This document shows, in pieces, positions 1 to 10,387 of a stretch of DNA of 64,000 bases. The first letter of the stretch is position 1; every line of letters starts with the position of its first letter. Both the position numbers and the translations under genes were made by a program. The stretch spans positions 169,971,861 through 170,035,860 of the forward strand of contig NC_081406.1 in NCBI RefSeq assembly GCF_030272615.1, written 5' to 3'. This DNA comes from Cryptomeria japonica (taxonomy: Eukaryota > Streptophyta > Pinopsida > Cupressales > Cupressaceae). The notes under the pieces were generated by a model that saw nothing but the letters and a program-made list of their open reading frames with translations, searched no databases and was not told the origin of the DNA.

Positions 1-1045
1 CAATAATACAACAATCCTAAACTACCTTAATAAAGAATTATAATCATGTAAAAGAAACCACTACAATTCCTATATTAGAAATAGATTGAATTTCAAACCT
101 GTAACTATTATCTAACTACTGAACCGTCTAACCTAAATGAAAGCTTGCCCATAATAACATAGAGTACAAATACTAATTTATAAACAATATAAATAAATTT
201 ACTTATGAAAAATAAACAATATTTTTATTATTATTAAATTTCTTTTCACCTTTTTATTAAATGGAATGGATTCAACTGTTAAAGTCATCAGCAAATTTTA
301 ATAAATATAATTCAAAATTTCCGTTCATTTTGTCTGTATCCACGTTGCCTTAACCTTCACGTTGCCTTATTTTTGTTTATTGGTACACATATCTTTATAA
401 TGAAAGAACTTATCTACCTATAAACTTATAAAAAACATTGTAGCCAATTGTATGAACTTTAAAGGCTTCGTCCATGTTCTACTATTGCACGTTGTTGACT
501 GTCCACCTTTCCAGATGAAAAACACGGACACAGGTTAAATTTATGTATTAATGTTTATAGAAAATTAAAATTGGCCTCTTCTTCAGCTTCCTACCAAAGT
601 TAGAGGGTTGGAAATGGTAAGTAAATTAATCTAGCACAAGTCCTCCTAGTAGACATGGTTATGGATAGTCATTGATGAAGGTTAAACATCTCTAATAAGA
701 AGTTCTCATAAGTCAAGCAAGTGTATGAAGAAATGGGAAAAATATTTCTTTAATCTCATGAGAGGGAGAACATTTGAATACATAAAGTTCTTAGTTCTTT
801 GGTCTTTGGTCCTAAGGAGCATCTTCGACAAACACAAAGCTCTTGAGAAATATGGTTGTATGTCTCAATGTGAAGCTAGTGGGATCAAACTTTAAATTGT
901 GCAAGAGGAACCCCTAGGTTGCAATGTTGCTAAAGTATGATATATAATGGAGGAGGATGAGCCCATCACTTACGTGGAGATTTAGATTTAAATCATGTTG
1001 AAGTTTAGAAAGCAATGGCTATCAAGTGTACCATCATAAATTGTT
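1..1045 (-). mobile_element. LINE remnant, copy A, 3'-side piece
   Basis: This stretch matches, with many substitutions, the left parts of two other copies at about 19200-20200 and 21440-22300. Shared landmarks are the run ending in gaaaattaaaatt near 570, the stretch about agggagaacatttgaata near 765, and the stretch near 905-1030 that ends in a tgtacc-like motif. Family identity comes from copy B, where minus-strand frames show reverse-transcriptase motifs. On the minus strand this piece would be the 3' side of the element. No open frame is kept. The copy is broken at about 1045 and resumes at about 8541. Identification as a LINE is inference through copy B. Confidence 0.55.
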
Positions 1046-1046
1046 C

Positions 1047-1127
1047 TCCTCTAATTATGAGTCCAATTTCACACTATCCTAGCACTTGTTGTAGTTTTCT
1101 ATTTCCCTAAGCATTTTAGGACCATTT
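1047..1127. repeat. Partial unit of a 174-bp tandem repeat, left of the gypsy insertion
   Basis: The sequence from the tcctctaattatgag motif to ggaccattt is the right half of the repeat unit seen complete at 6745-6918 and 6919-7093. The gypsy element at 1128-6739 separates this half-unit from the rest of the array, so the array is older than the insertion. Confidence 0.8.
1123..1127. repeat. 5-bp target-site duplication CATTT (left)
   Basis: CATTT lies directly before the TGATCC end of the element and again directly after its TGATCA end at 6740-6744. Removing the element and one copy restores the 174-bp repeat unit, which confirms the boundaries. Confidence 0.88.
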
Positions 1128-1703
1128 TGATCCGAATTATGGTTTCGGAGTACAATACCTAGTGTGAACCTGCGGTATTGTCAATTTTGATTTCAAGAAC
1201 ATAACTAATTCAGAATTGTAGCAAGCCAAAAAGTAATTCCCTTCATTCCAAAATCAAATTTATACAAAATTTTGAACTTCCCATGGTCACAATAGACCTT
1301 TGGGATGCATGACTGTTCGACTCCCAAATCCTAACATCGGAATTAAAATCTCGAAACGACAACCCAATGCTGGACACCGATGTCGGCATAGCTATAACGA
1401 ACAAGGCTTTTGGACGTCTATCGGCATAGCCATCAACAGTTGGCAAACAACATTTTCCAAACCTGATAGATAAAACTATCTCGATGACACTTTATCAGGA
1501 TAGCTATCCCGATGACAATTTATCGAGATAGCTATCCCGATGACAAACTTGACACTTTTTACAACGGAGACACCTTATCGGGATAGCTATCCCGATGACA
1601 ACATTTGACAATTTTTTACAGCAATGACACTTTATCGGGTTAACTATCCCGATGACAACAAAATGACTCCAAATTTGATATTTATGAAATTATTTCTTGA
1701 TCA
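1128..1703 (-). repeat. 3' LTR of element A (576 bp)
   Basis: The plus-strand ends are TGATCC and TTGATCA. From about 1290 rightwards it matches the other LTR (6330-6739) in the same orientation. Its outer part does not: 1140-1215 matches 6275-6320 only as reverse complement, and 1216-1290 has no counterpart in the other LTR. The LTR carries several copies of a palindrome around GATAGCTATC. Confidence 0.85.
1480..1665. repeat. Palindrome array inside the LTR of element A
   Basis: Short units of the form TATCGGGATAGCTATCCCGATGACAA recur about four to five times with changes. The best unit, 1577-1596, is a perfect 20-bp palindrome, ATCGGGATAGCTATCCCGAT. A mutated counterpart of the array lies in the other LTR at about 6515-6690. 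The units are on the enhancer (U3) side of the LTR, so protein binding or hairpin formation is possible. That role is inference. Confidence 0.8.
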
Positions 1704-1716
1704 TTCTTCCCCCCTT
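1704..1716 (-). other. Polypurine tract of element A
   Basis: Read on the minus strand this is AAGGGGGGAAGAA, directly followed by the TGATCA start of the 3' LTR. That is the normal place for the primer of plus-strand DNA synthesis. Confidence 0.88.
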
Positions 1717-2815
1717 GAAAAGCAATGGGCCCCATTGCATCGACACTCTGTAGAAGATGAGGAAAACGAAGCTGAATCTGATCTCGAGTAAGCCATTTAC
1801 CCTGCCAAGGAAACTGACCTACTTGAACCACTTTGTACAAATAAATTTGTTGTTGTTTCAAGTTTTTCACCAAGGTGTCCATAACCTAATCACATCGTAC
1901 TGGAGCAGCTGCTTCTAGATTCAGTTTTGTATTAGTAATTGTTTCTGCAACATCAACAACATCCAGTAGTGGAGGAAAATATGGCTTCAATAGTTCTACA
2001 TTGAAGATTGGATGAAGACCCAAAAATGGAGGTAAATTGAGGTCAAATGCATTATCACCAACTTGCTTGATGATTGTATATGGGCCATAACGCAGAGGGT
2101 GAAGCTTCATGTTGGCGCCTTGCAATCTCTCTTTTTAAATATGCAACCACACCTTATCCCCAATTTGAAAATTATGGGGAGTGCGATGCTCATCATGCCT
2201 TTCCTTATACTTCTTATTGGTGTGTTCCAAGATTTCATGAACCTATTGTTGCAGATGATGAATTCTATCAATAAACCGTGTTGCCTTGTCTTCCTCCTTA
2301 TCAACACTTAGAACCAAATCAGGTTGAATATGTGGTATAGCAACATCCATGGGTGCTAATGGTTGATAACCAAGACAAACTTCAAAGGGGTTGTGACCCG
2401 TCGAACCATGAATTGCCCTGTTGTAGCTATGCTGAACATATGGAAGGCATTCGTCCCATGTTCGAGGATGCTTTGAGTAATACATGCGTAAAATTTGGAT
2501 GATCATCTGATTGACTACCTCTGTTTGGCCATCTGTTTGAGGATGGAAAGCAGTAGACTTTATTAATTTTGTGTCCATCTTCTCCCATAGCGAAGACCAA
2601 AAATTACTGAGAAATCTGCTATCCCTATCTGAAATAATGTTGTTTGGAAGACCAAAATGAACCCATATGTTTTCGAAGAAAAGCTTTGTAGTGTCCTCTG
2701 CAGAAATTGTCTTTTTACAAGCCACTATTATTGCCATTTTTGAAAACCTATCAACCACAATATATACACAATCATGCCCTTGTTTGGTGGTAGGGAAACC
2801 AGACATAAAATCCAT
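1717..2815 (-). pseudogene. Integrase core and C-terminal domain of element A
   Basis: Minus-strand translation gives a typical Ty3/gypsy integrase. The core begins with MDFMSGFPTTKQGHD (first catalytic Asp), continues through HFGLPNNIISDRDSRF (second Asp) and reaches FHPQTDGQTEVVNQ (catalytic Glu). Downstream come the GPY/F segment LRYGPYTIIKQVGDNAFDL and a short tail rich in Trp, Lys and Gln that could be a worn chromodomain-like region. The whole 1.1-kb stretch stays in one frame and is broken only by in-frame stops (near 2243, near 2155 and at 1883). The protein would insert the element's cDNA into the genome. Confidence 0.9.
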
Positions 2816-2819
2816 AGAA

Positions 2820-3110
2820 ATTGAATGTCAAGGTTTTTTCAGGAATAGGAAGTGGCGTATATAAACCTAGTTTACGATTGACAGGCTTTTCAATAGCACA
2901 TGTTGTACAAGCCTGAATATATAAAATTACACCATTCCTCAGTTTTGGCCAATAGAAATATCTCCAGAGTATAGTAGTAGTCTTACCTATTCCAAAATGA
3001 CCGACAACCTTGCTATAATGAGCTTCCTATATCAACTTCTTACGCTCTACATTGAGCACATAGATTTGGCCAAAGTGACAAAGCATATCATCCTACAAAC
3101 AGAAGTCATT
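2820..3110 (-). pseudogene. Integrase zinc-binding (HHCC) region of element A
   Basis: Minus-strand translation shows a His-containing segment around EAHYSKVVGHFGIGKTT, then RYFYWPKLRNGV and a Cys pair in QACTTCAIEKPVN, which is the N-terminal integrase zinc finger. The Cys pair is kept. A stop interrupts the segment upstream of the first His. It directly precedes the integrase core. Confidence 0.78.
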
Positions 3111-3341
3111 CACATGGTTTCCCTTTACCAACTGATTGTAAACATTTGCAAATTCATTATCATTCTCGTACAAGTGAGCCCAAGTTTTAGTTTGATGACC
3201 ACATGATTCCAGTACCATACTTATAGCTGCAATTGGAGGCCTACTCAAACAATCTGCTACTTTGTTAGTGCTTCCCTTCTTATGATGAATATTGAGATGA
3301 AATTGTTGAAGATATGCTGATCATCTTTGGTGTCTATCATT

Positions 3342-3554
3342 CTACAACTTCCCTTGTGTTTGCAAGAATTGAAGAGGTTTGTGATCTATGTGAATGACAG
3401 TCTCCTTACCCAAAATATAATGCTTCCACTGCTTACAAGCTTGAACAATGACATACAGTTCCTTGTCATAAGTGGGATACTTGTGTATTGTATCAGAAAA
3501 AGTCTCACTGTGATATGCAACAAGATGACCGTGTTGCATGAGAACTGCTCCCAA
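3342..3554 (-). pseudogene. RNase H domain fragment of element A
   Basis: The frame reads GAVLMQHGHLVAYHSETF, then YPTYDKELYVIVQACKQWKH and IHIDHKPLQFLQTQ, the standard C-terminal half of a Ty3/gypsy RNase H (Glu of the DKEL motif and Asp of the DHKPL motif kept). The N-terminal part with the first catalytic Asp lies in another frame around 3555-3700, so a frameshift separates it from this piece. Confidence 0.88.
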
Positions 3555-3819
3555 AACATATTTAGATGCATCGTTTTGTATCTCAAATGATTGTTGTAGA
3601 TCAGGAAGAGATAAAACTGGTGCAGAACATAACCTTCATTTTAACTCCTCAAATGCTTGTTGTTGAGCCCTGTCCACTTGAATTTCACTTGCACTCATCC
3701 TCGCAATGACTGATTTAAGGGCCAAGATAAATGTGAAAATCCCAACACAAACCTGTGATAAAAATTTGCAACCCAAGGATTCTACATAAGTCTATAAGGT
3801 TTTTAGGAGAGGACCAGTC

Positions 3820-4698
3820 CTTGATTACTTGTAATTTGTTAGGATTAACATGAACACCCTCACTATCAATAACATATCCCAAATATCTAATGCTCTACAT
3901 ACCAAAGGAACACTTTTCTTTATTTGCATATAATCCATGATCTTGTAAAGTTGAAAAGATTTGGTCCACATGTTGTAGATGCTCCTCCCAAGTCTTGCTG
4001 AAAATGAGTATATCATCCAAGTACACTACTACAAAGGAATTAGTGAATGGTCTAAGTACATCATTCATCATCCTCATGAATGTAGTTGGAGCATTTGTTA
4101 GACCAAAGAGCATTGCTAGCCATTCAAACAAACCTTCCTTATATTTAAAAGTTGTCTTTCACAAATCTGTTGGGTCAATTGGTACTTGATGGTACCTAGA
4201 TTTCAAATCAATTTTAGTGAAAAAATTGGCCCCCCTAAGCTGGTCCAAAAGGTCATCTATCTGAGGGATTGGGTATCTATTTTTTACTGTAATTTTATTC
4301 AATGCTCGATAATCAATACAAAGCCTCCACGTCCCATCCTTTTTCTTTGCTAAAACAATTGGGCTACCACAAGGTGATGCACTTGGGTGGATATGTCCCT
4401 TCTGAATCAATTCTTGTATCTTCCTTTTAATCTCATCATTTTCTAATGCTGACCTACGATACATCGATTCATGAGGTAATGGAGTTCCTGGTATCAAATC
4501 AATAGAATGTCTAACTTGACAGTGTGAGGGTACCCCAGTTGGCAATTTAAATAAATTATGATATTTTTCCACAATCTGATCCATTGATCTGTGTTGTTGT
4601 GTAGAGGTGTTCATAGTGGTATGGGAATTGTATACCGATTTTCTTTCTCCCTCAGGGTGAATTATCAACAACACAAATGTTCCAGTTTGAGCAATCAA
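3820..4698 (-). pseudogene. Reverse transcriptase of element A
   Basis: Minus-strand translation covers the fingers and palm. Fingers: [20 protein letters not shown], then [20 protein letters not shown] and [17 protein letters not shown]. Palm: [14 protein letters not shown] with the first catalytic Asp, then [11 protein letters not shown] and [18 protein letters not shown] with the paired catalytic Asp. An in-frame TGA near 4156 sits where relatives have Trp and so looks like TGG to TGA, and a TAG near 3893 cuts the frame before the connection region. Length and motif order are normal for the family. Confidence 0.93.
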
Positions 4699-4770
4699 CT
4701 TTCTACATTGCTTAGCACTAATTAAAGATGCAGAGTGTGCAGGACTTACCTTTGGTATTCGATATTTTTG

Positions 4771-5539
4771 TCAACCCAATTTGATTGTCACACTACATGG
4801 ATGAGATTCATATATGTCATGACGTTGATACATGTATGGTTGTCCCAACAAAACATCACAAACATTAAGAGGGGCTACATCACAAATAACTTCATCTTTG
4901 AAGGGCTTGATAGAATATGGAAGGCAACATTGTTGGTTCACTTGAATGTCTCGCCCTTGACTTACCCATCCCATGGAGTAGGGTTGTGGGTGTGTTGTTG
5001 TTTTCAAATTCAACCTCTTTACAGTCTCAGTCGATATTAAGTTCTTTTTGGCTTCCACTATCAACAATTAAATGTAGGTCTTTTCCCCCAACCCACATTT
5101 GTGAATGGAATAATCTTTCCTCATCCTCTTGAGGCAATATTTTTGTAGTAGCTACTGTTGCATATGGATTAGCCTCAATGACCTGTTCATGGTCTTTTTC
5201 TGTGCAAGTTTCTGCCACCTCAGGCTCTGCTTTGTCCTCATGGGTCTCCATCATTAAATTATTTATAGTTTTGCAATCTTTTGTATTATGAGAGGGGCTT
5301 TTATGAACCTCACATCGCATACCAGTATCTTGTTGTACTTTCTTCACACCCCATGTCTTTTTCGTTGGCAAAGTGGAGAATGATTCTTTGGTTGTTTGTT
5401 TTCCTATGGTTTTGCTACTTTCACCCTTCCATTTACTGTTTGCAAAGTTATCCCTTCTTCCTTTTTGTTTGAACTTCTCTTCAATCTTTGAAGCAAACTT
5501 GTAAGCACTAGATAAAGTCTCTATGTTCAAAAATTCCAT
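4771..5539 (-). pseudogene. Gag C-terminus and aspartic protease of element A
   Basis: The upstream frame (5027-5539) holds a variant zinc knuckle, CEVHKSPSHNTKDC, spaced Cys-x2-His-x4-His-x4-Cys, followed by an acidic linker and the protease active site LIVDSGS. A frameshift just after the active site moves the protein into the 4771-5067 frame, which continues as the rest of the retropepsin (VICDVAPLNVCDVLLGQPYM). The protease would cut the Gag-Pol polyprotein. The frameshift makes the copy inactive unless it marks a programmed site, for which I see no evidence. Confidence 0.82.
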
Positions 5540-6149
5540 CTCAGTTTGGATATACCTATGAAGCCCACTTTGATATTTTAGAACTTGATGTTTTTCAGAA
5601 TCTTTGATGCCAAGATTTTCCGACAGAGCATGGAATGTGTTGGTATATTCTTGAACTGTTTGATCTTTTTTCAGTCAAAGTAATTGCCATTGCATATACT
5701 TTTGTTCGTATGTATCTGCAGGAAAATATTCTTCCTTTATGTGTTCCACTAATTTTCCCCATGTAGGTTTTTAATCGAAAACAAATGTATTTCCAATTTG
5801 TAACTCTTTAAATGATACTTTTGCTTCCCATGAATGTTTTACATGACCCTCAGCTTTGAGAAGAGCAAAAATAATTTTTTTCTTCATCTAAGAATTGATT
5901 AACAGAAAAATACCGCTCCAATTTCAACAACCAATCATCAACAACATCTGCATCAATCTTTCCCTGGAATGTAGGGATATCAAAATTCACCTACACCTTG
6001 AATGGAGTGTATTTAGTGAATGGCAGGTTTGCTTGTGACTTGCGACTTTCTAGCATCTACTTAAATTGTTCTATCATTTCTTCACGTTGCTTCTTCAATG
6101 CGTCTTCAACCAATATTTTGATGTCATCATCATTTTGAAATTTTGACAT
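5540..6149 (-). pseudogene. Gag (capsid-like) region of element A
   Basis: The likely start is the ATG at 6147-6149, about 110 bp downstream of the primer-binding site on the minus strand. The protein begins MSKFQNDDDIKILVEDALKK and then shows the retrotransposon gag pattern FDIPTFQGKIDADVVDDWL. At least two early in-frame TAG codons and a frameshift near 5880 break it. The matching frame continues into the zinc-knuckle region at 5027-5539. The protein would form the virus-like particle. Confidence 0.8.
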
Positions 6150-6259
6150 CTGCGATCATGAGCATCTTAGAGGAAGGTATTATGAAGGATTTCTTGTTTC
6201 CAACCCAAGTTTTCAATATGTTGATCGCGTGCAATGTGACATACAGGAGCAAACCTACT

Positions 6260-6270
6260 CTGATACCACT
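6260..6270 (-). other. Primer-binding site of element A (initiator-Met tRNA type)
   Basis: On the minus strand this reads TGGTATCAGAG, complementary to the 3' end of plant initiator methionine tRNA, one base inside the 5' LTR. It fixes the strand of the element. Confidence 0.9.
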
Positions 6271-6271
6271 G

Positions 6272-6739
6272 ATTTCTGAATTAGTTATGTTCTTGAAATC
6301 AAAATTGATAATATCGCAGGTTCACACCAGACATTTGGGATGCATGATTGTTTGACTCCCAAATCCTGACATCAGAATTACAATCCCAAAATGACAACCC
6401 ACTGCTAGACACCAATGTCGACATAGCTATACCGAACAAGGCTTTTTGACGTCTATCAGCATAGCCATCAAGAGTCGGCTAAACAACATTTTCCAAACCC
6501 AATAGAGCAAATTATTCCGATGGCACTTTATCGAGATAACTATCCCGATGACAATTTATCAGGATATCTATCCTGATGACAAACTTGACACTTTTAACAA
6601 TGGAGACACCTTATTGAGATAACTATCCTGATGACAACATTTGACAAGTTTTTACAACAATGATACTTTATCGGGTTAACTATCCCGATGACAACAAAAT
6701 GACTCCAAATTTGATATTTTTGAAATTATTTCTTGATCA
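6272..6739 (-). repeat. 5' LTR of element A (468 bp)
   Basis: It begins on the minus strand with TGATCAAGAAAT and ends with AGAAATCA, one base before the primer-binding site. It is 108 bp shorter than the 3' LTR because it lacks the region matching 1216-1290 and has its inner terminal segment in the opposite orientation. The palindrome units are present but more mutated. Confidence 0.85.
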
Positions 6740-6744
6740 CATTT
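6740..6744. repeat. 5-bp target-site duplication CATTT (right)
   Basis: This is the partner of 1123-1127, directly after the TGATCA end of element A. Confidence 0.88.
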
Positions 6745-7190
6745 CCAGCCTTGAATTTGACCCTCAACTCAAGAGGATGGGTCTTATCTTATTTCAAACT
6801 TCAACACATTTTATTCTACACTTAATATCGTCAATTATCCTCTAATTATGAGTCCAATTTCACACTATCCTAGCACTTGCTTTAGTTTTCTATTGCCCTA
6901 AGCATTTTAGGACCATTTCCAGCCTTGAATTTGACCCTCAACTGAAGAGGATGGGTCTTATCTTATTTCAAACTTCAAAACACTTTATTCTACACTTAAA
7001 TGTCATCAATCATCCTCTAATTATGAGTCCAATTTCACACTATCCTAGCACTTGCTTTAGTTTACTATTGCCCTAAGCATTTTAGGACCATTTCCAGCCT
7101 TGAATTTGACCCTCAACTCAAGAGGATGGGTCTTATCTTATTTCAAACTTCAACACACTTTATTCTACACTTAAATGTCATCAATCAAAA
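6745..7190. repeat. 174/175-bp tandem repeat array
   Basis: The unit starts with ccagccttgaatttgaccct. Copies begin at 6745, 6919 and 7094 (periods 174 and 175 bp), with the third copy cut at about 7190. Together with 1047-1127 this makes about three units. The copies differ at only a few positions. No coding potential is seen. Confidence 0.88.
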
Positions 7191-8540
7191 TTTAAAATTT
7201 AGATCCAATAGTAGGGCCCTAACATCTCACTTCTTACAAAAGAAAGGCCTATTTTGTCAACTCACTATCAATTAGCTACAGTAATTGATGCTTTTTTGCT
7301 GAAATTTGAGGATATTAACGTGTTGGCCTTAACATTGTGGAATTTGGTCTCAAATTTTGGATGACTGTTATAAGTTTGTCTTTAATGAAATTAAAGTTTG
7401 TAACTCATATATAAGCAAGTTACTTTCCTCATTTGTGATACATGATGTTGTGATTATGATATCCCTATGATGCAAAATTACTGCCAAAAGTGAGTCTACA
7501 GGTATGCAAATTTGAGGAATAATTAGCAACTTCAAGTCTTCATCAATATTTGTTCATCATGATGGAAGCTTCAAGGAATGTTGGAGAATTATAATGAATC
7601 ACTAATTGATGATAGCTTTTACCTCTCCTTAAGGGTTTCATATGATACCATGTCATTCTTACATTTCTGCATTTTAGCTTCAGATCTAAGTTTTATCATT
7701 TATTTATATTCATCTATGTGACTCGTGTACTCTTGAGTTGATATATGCATTACCTTTTATTGTCTCATTTAGGTTCCAATCTAGCACACTTGATTAGGGC
7801 TCTTGTTTAATTTTATGCACTTATATGCTCATCCCAATCTTAGACACACTTAAGGTTCATAACACACACACTTTTGTTTCAAATCCAACTTGGTTATTCA
7901 TGAGGTGGAATCACCAAAGTGGGGGCTTGATTGAGGAAAACCCCAATATAGCCACAACACCATTTCCCTCTTCTTTTATGTGTTTGCATGTTCATATGCA
8001 GTTTCAAATATAGATTGTAGGTACGGGAGCACAGTGCAAACATAGACAAAAATTTCAAGAAAATTTCATGAGATAAGGCCTGGTCAAGGGTGCCTAGCGC
8101 CTATGACATACCTATTTGACCTACAATTTTGAGGGAAGGTAGTTTAGGAGCCTTTGAGATCAATCTGATATCCATTCTCACAAGGAAAGTAGTCAATACT
8201 ATGACACCTAGCTCTAGTGACCAATCATTGTGAGTTATGCTTGCTATCATAGGTGCACTTTTGTATCCCTATTCCACTTATGTACTTTCTTTCATGTTTG
8301 TCTATTAGTCTATTTCAACAATTTGCATGTTCATTTGTGCATGCTTTACAACCTAACTAGCTTACATCTAAAATGAATCAAGCAATCTTTCATGCAACAA
8401 AGGAATAGAGCCTATGTTGCTTGACTCTCTTTGTGGAAGAGTTATTCAAGAATAACACCTTTGTGGTTCATATTCCAATGTGTAATGAAAGAGGGTTTGG
8501 TCTTACCTAAAAAAATTTATATCTCTTTCATCATAAACAT
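7191..8540. other. Unassigned insert sequence inside LINE copy A
   Basis: There is no convincing gene or domain. Comparison with LINE copies B and C shows that the LINE stops at about 1045 and resumes at about 8541, so 1046-8540 is inserted DNA, and this is its part to the right of the tandem array. The edges carry similar short sequences (atcaagtgtaccatca near 1022 and atcaaggtaaaatcca near 8539) that could be a worn target duplication. The element type is unknown. Confidence 0.45.
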
Positions 8541-9387
8541 CAAGGTAAAATCCATGTGGGTTGGAGGTAGGATAAATATGTCTCAATACAAATGCCATTT
8601 TTTAGCTCTCCCTTAGAGAGTTAATGCACATTCATTAAAAATATTTATTCATATATATTAGTAAAAACAAGTTCAACAAGGTACATCAAGGAGTCCAAAC
8701 TTTCACATGAAAACAAGATACCAACACCACAAAGGATGTATGAGTAAAGCATGGTTAGCTAAGATGACTAATCTAGGAAGTAGACATCAATCTCAACTTA
8801 TGTATCATAGTCACCACATGGAATATTTACTAAAGTAACGAGAGGTGGTGTACTAAACTCTACAATGATGAGGGGTTGATCTCTTCACATGAATATGTTT
8901 AGATAGCATCATAGCCAACACTCTCTATGAAATTTTGATTCATAATTTAGAGGTATGGGTCGCAGTTCTCACAAACATACAAAAGATGGGCATGATTAGT
9001 GAGCTAAATAGGTGTATATTTATCATAGCGTCATAAAGTTAAACTTGAAAGCATAGGATTGCAAGAGAAACATATCCTATAACATCAAATCAACAATTAA
9101 ATTTATGTGAAAGTGTGGACCAAAGATACAAAATCTTATGTAAAAGTTTGAAGAAGTAATATCGACCCTCATGTCTTTATAAATAAGAACAATGTCACAT
9201 CAAAATCCATAACATTTTTTACTCCAAATAAACTTGAAATTAATGGTTATCGCAAAACGAGGCTAAAATATCAAGCTGAGTTTGAAGATGGGCCTTACAA
9301 AGTGAGACATCAAGATAATACTATTTGCAAATAAAAGAATGATAGAAACTCTAAAGAGTAAAAAACCAAGTGCATCACCTAGTGTTT
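8541..9387 (-). mobile_element. LINE remnant, copy A, middle piece
   Basis: It matches about 20200-21030 and 22310-23150 of copies B and C. Landmarks are aggtaggat near 8565, gatgactaatctagg near 8763 and tcatagtcacca near 8806. It ends exactly at the target duplication of element B (TGTTT, 9383-9387) and continues at 16350. No open frame remains. Confidence 0.6.
9383..9387. repeat. 5-bp target-site duplication TGTTT (left) of element B
   Basis: TGTTT precedes the TGTTGG end and recurs after the CCAACA end at 16350-16354. LINE copy C has an uninterrupted equivalent around 23130. Confidence 0.88.
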
Positions 9388-10321
9388 TGTTGGCAATTGA
9401 CACTCATCTGGTGGATACCATTACATGGATAATGGATTAGGGTTGTCATTGATGGAAAACCTCCTCGAGAATTCTATCCGACAGTTATGGATTTTGGTAA
9501 CCGATAGAAGAAGTGGTCCGGTAATCAGTCACTGGTATTTCAAGATAAGTAGAGCACTTTTTGGTTTGGAATCTTTGCGGTGATTGCGGTAGTCAGATTC
9601 ATGCATGGGTTGATAGGGCCAACATATAGAAATAATTTAGACATCATTTGGTTGATCCACATATGTTTTAGAGATCTGGTCTAATCTGACACTCGGTTAC
9701 ACGTCACATTGCATATTATGGATGGCCGACTTAATGAATGTTTTATTTTGTGATTGTGGATATATATGACTAATGTAGGAGATCTTTTTGAGGTATGATA
9801 TGAGCGAGTAGTGATTAAGAAACTTATTTGGCGCAGTTTCACGTGCGCATTCTTGATCTGGTAGTTGAATGAGAAGCAAAACAAAGCAGAGTTGCAGAGG
9901 TGTTATAGTCAAACTTTTTGCACTCAACTAGAACTCATCCAGGCACTGTTTGATGCTATTTTGGAGTTCAATCATTGTTGTTATCATTGTAAATGATTTG
10001 TAAGTTAGTGAGACTTCCATATTGTAATTGAACATTTGGTTCTAGGTAGTGTGCCTAAATGCATGTGCATTCCCCTTTTGTAATATATATGTACACCTAA
10101 TCACAATATATGAATATTGTGGGTTCCAATCCCACCGTGGTTTTTCCCTTTCCGGGTTTCCACGTAAAGATCTTGGTGTTATGTTTTTGTGGTTGATTAT
10201 CTTGTGAATCTGCATTTTACTTTCTTGCATTTGCTTCTAGAGGTTTGAGAATAATTTTGAAAATATATTTACCAGTAGAACACTTATTCACGCCCTGTCT
10301 TAATGTTCCTTGATTCCAACA
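9388..10321 (+). repeat. 5' LTR of element B (934 bp)
   Basis: It runs from TGTTGGCAATTGACAC to GATTCCAACA and matches 15415-16349 along its full length, with scattered substitutions and an 11-bp stretch near 9806 missing from the 3' copy. A TATATATG stretch at 9761 (also near 15790 in the 3' LTR) could be the promoter TATA box. Confidence 0.93.
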
Positions 10322-10323
10322 AT

Positions 10324-10336
10324 TGGTATTAGAGCC
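10324..10336 (+). other. Primer-binding site of element B
   Basis: TGGTATTAGAGCC lies two bases after the 5' LTR. It matches the initiator methionine tRNA primer site TGGTATCAGAGCC except for one C-to-T change. Confidence 0.88.
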
Positions 10337-10387
10337 TAGTTCCTCTGAGGAAGCCTAACTGCTTGAGGAAAGTTTGGGATTGAATCA

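Larger units (their letters stand above)
1128..6739 (-). mobile_element. Complete but inactivated Ty3/gypsy LTR retrotransposon (element A)
   Basis: This 5.6-kb minus-strand element has both LTRs, a primer-binding site, a polypurine tract and a 5-bp target duplication. Domain order on the minus strand is gag (starting 6149), protease, reverse transcriptase, RNase H, integrase and a C-terminal GPY/F-type segment, which is the Ty3/gypsy order. The initiator-methionine tRNA primer site and a possible chromodomain-like tail suggest a chromovirus, but the tail is too short to be sure. The frame is broken by several in-frame stops and a few frameshifts, so the copy cannot make its proteins. It inserted into a 174-bp tandem repeat that itself interrupts LINE copy A. 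Confidence 0.92.

Noticed and set aside
1480-1665. Regularly spaced palindromic repeats resembling a CRISPR array
   Set aside because: The spacing is irregular, units are degenerate, the stretch is inside a plant LTR and is mirrored in the other LTR. No cas genes and no prokaryotic context.
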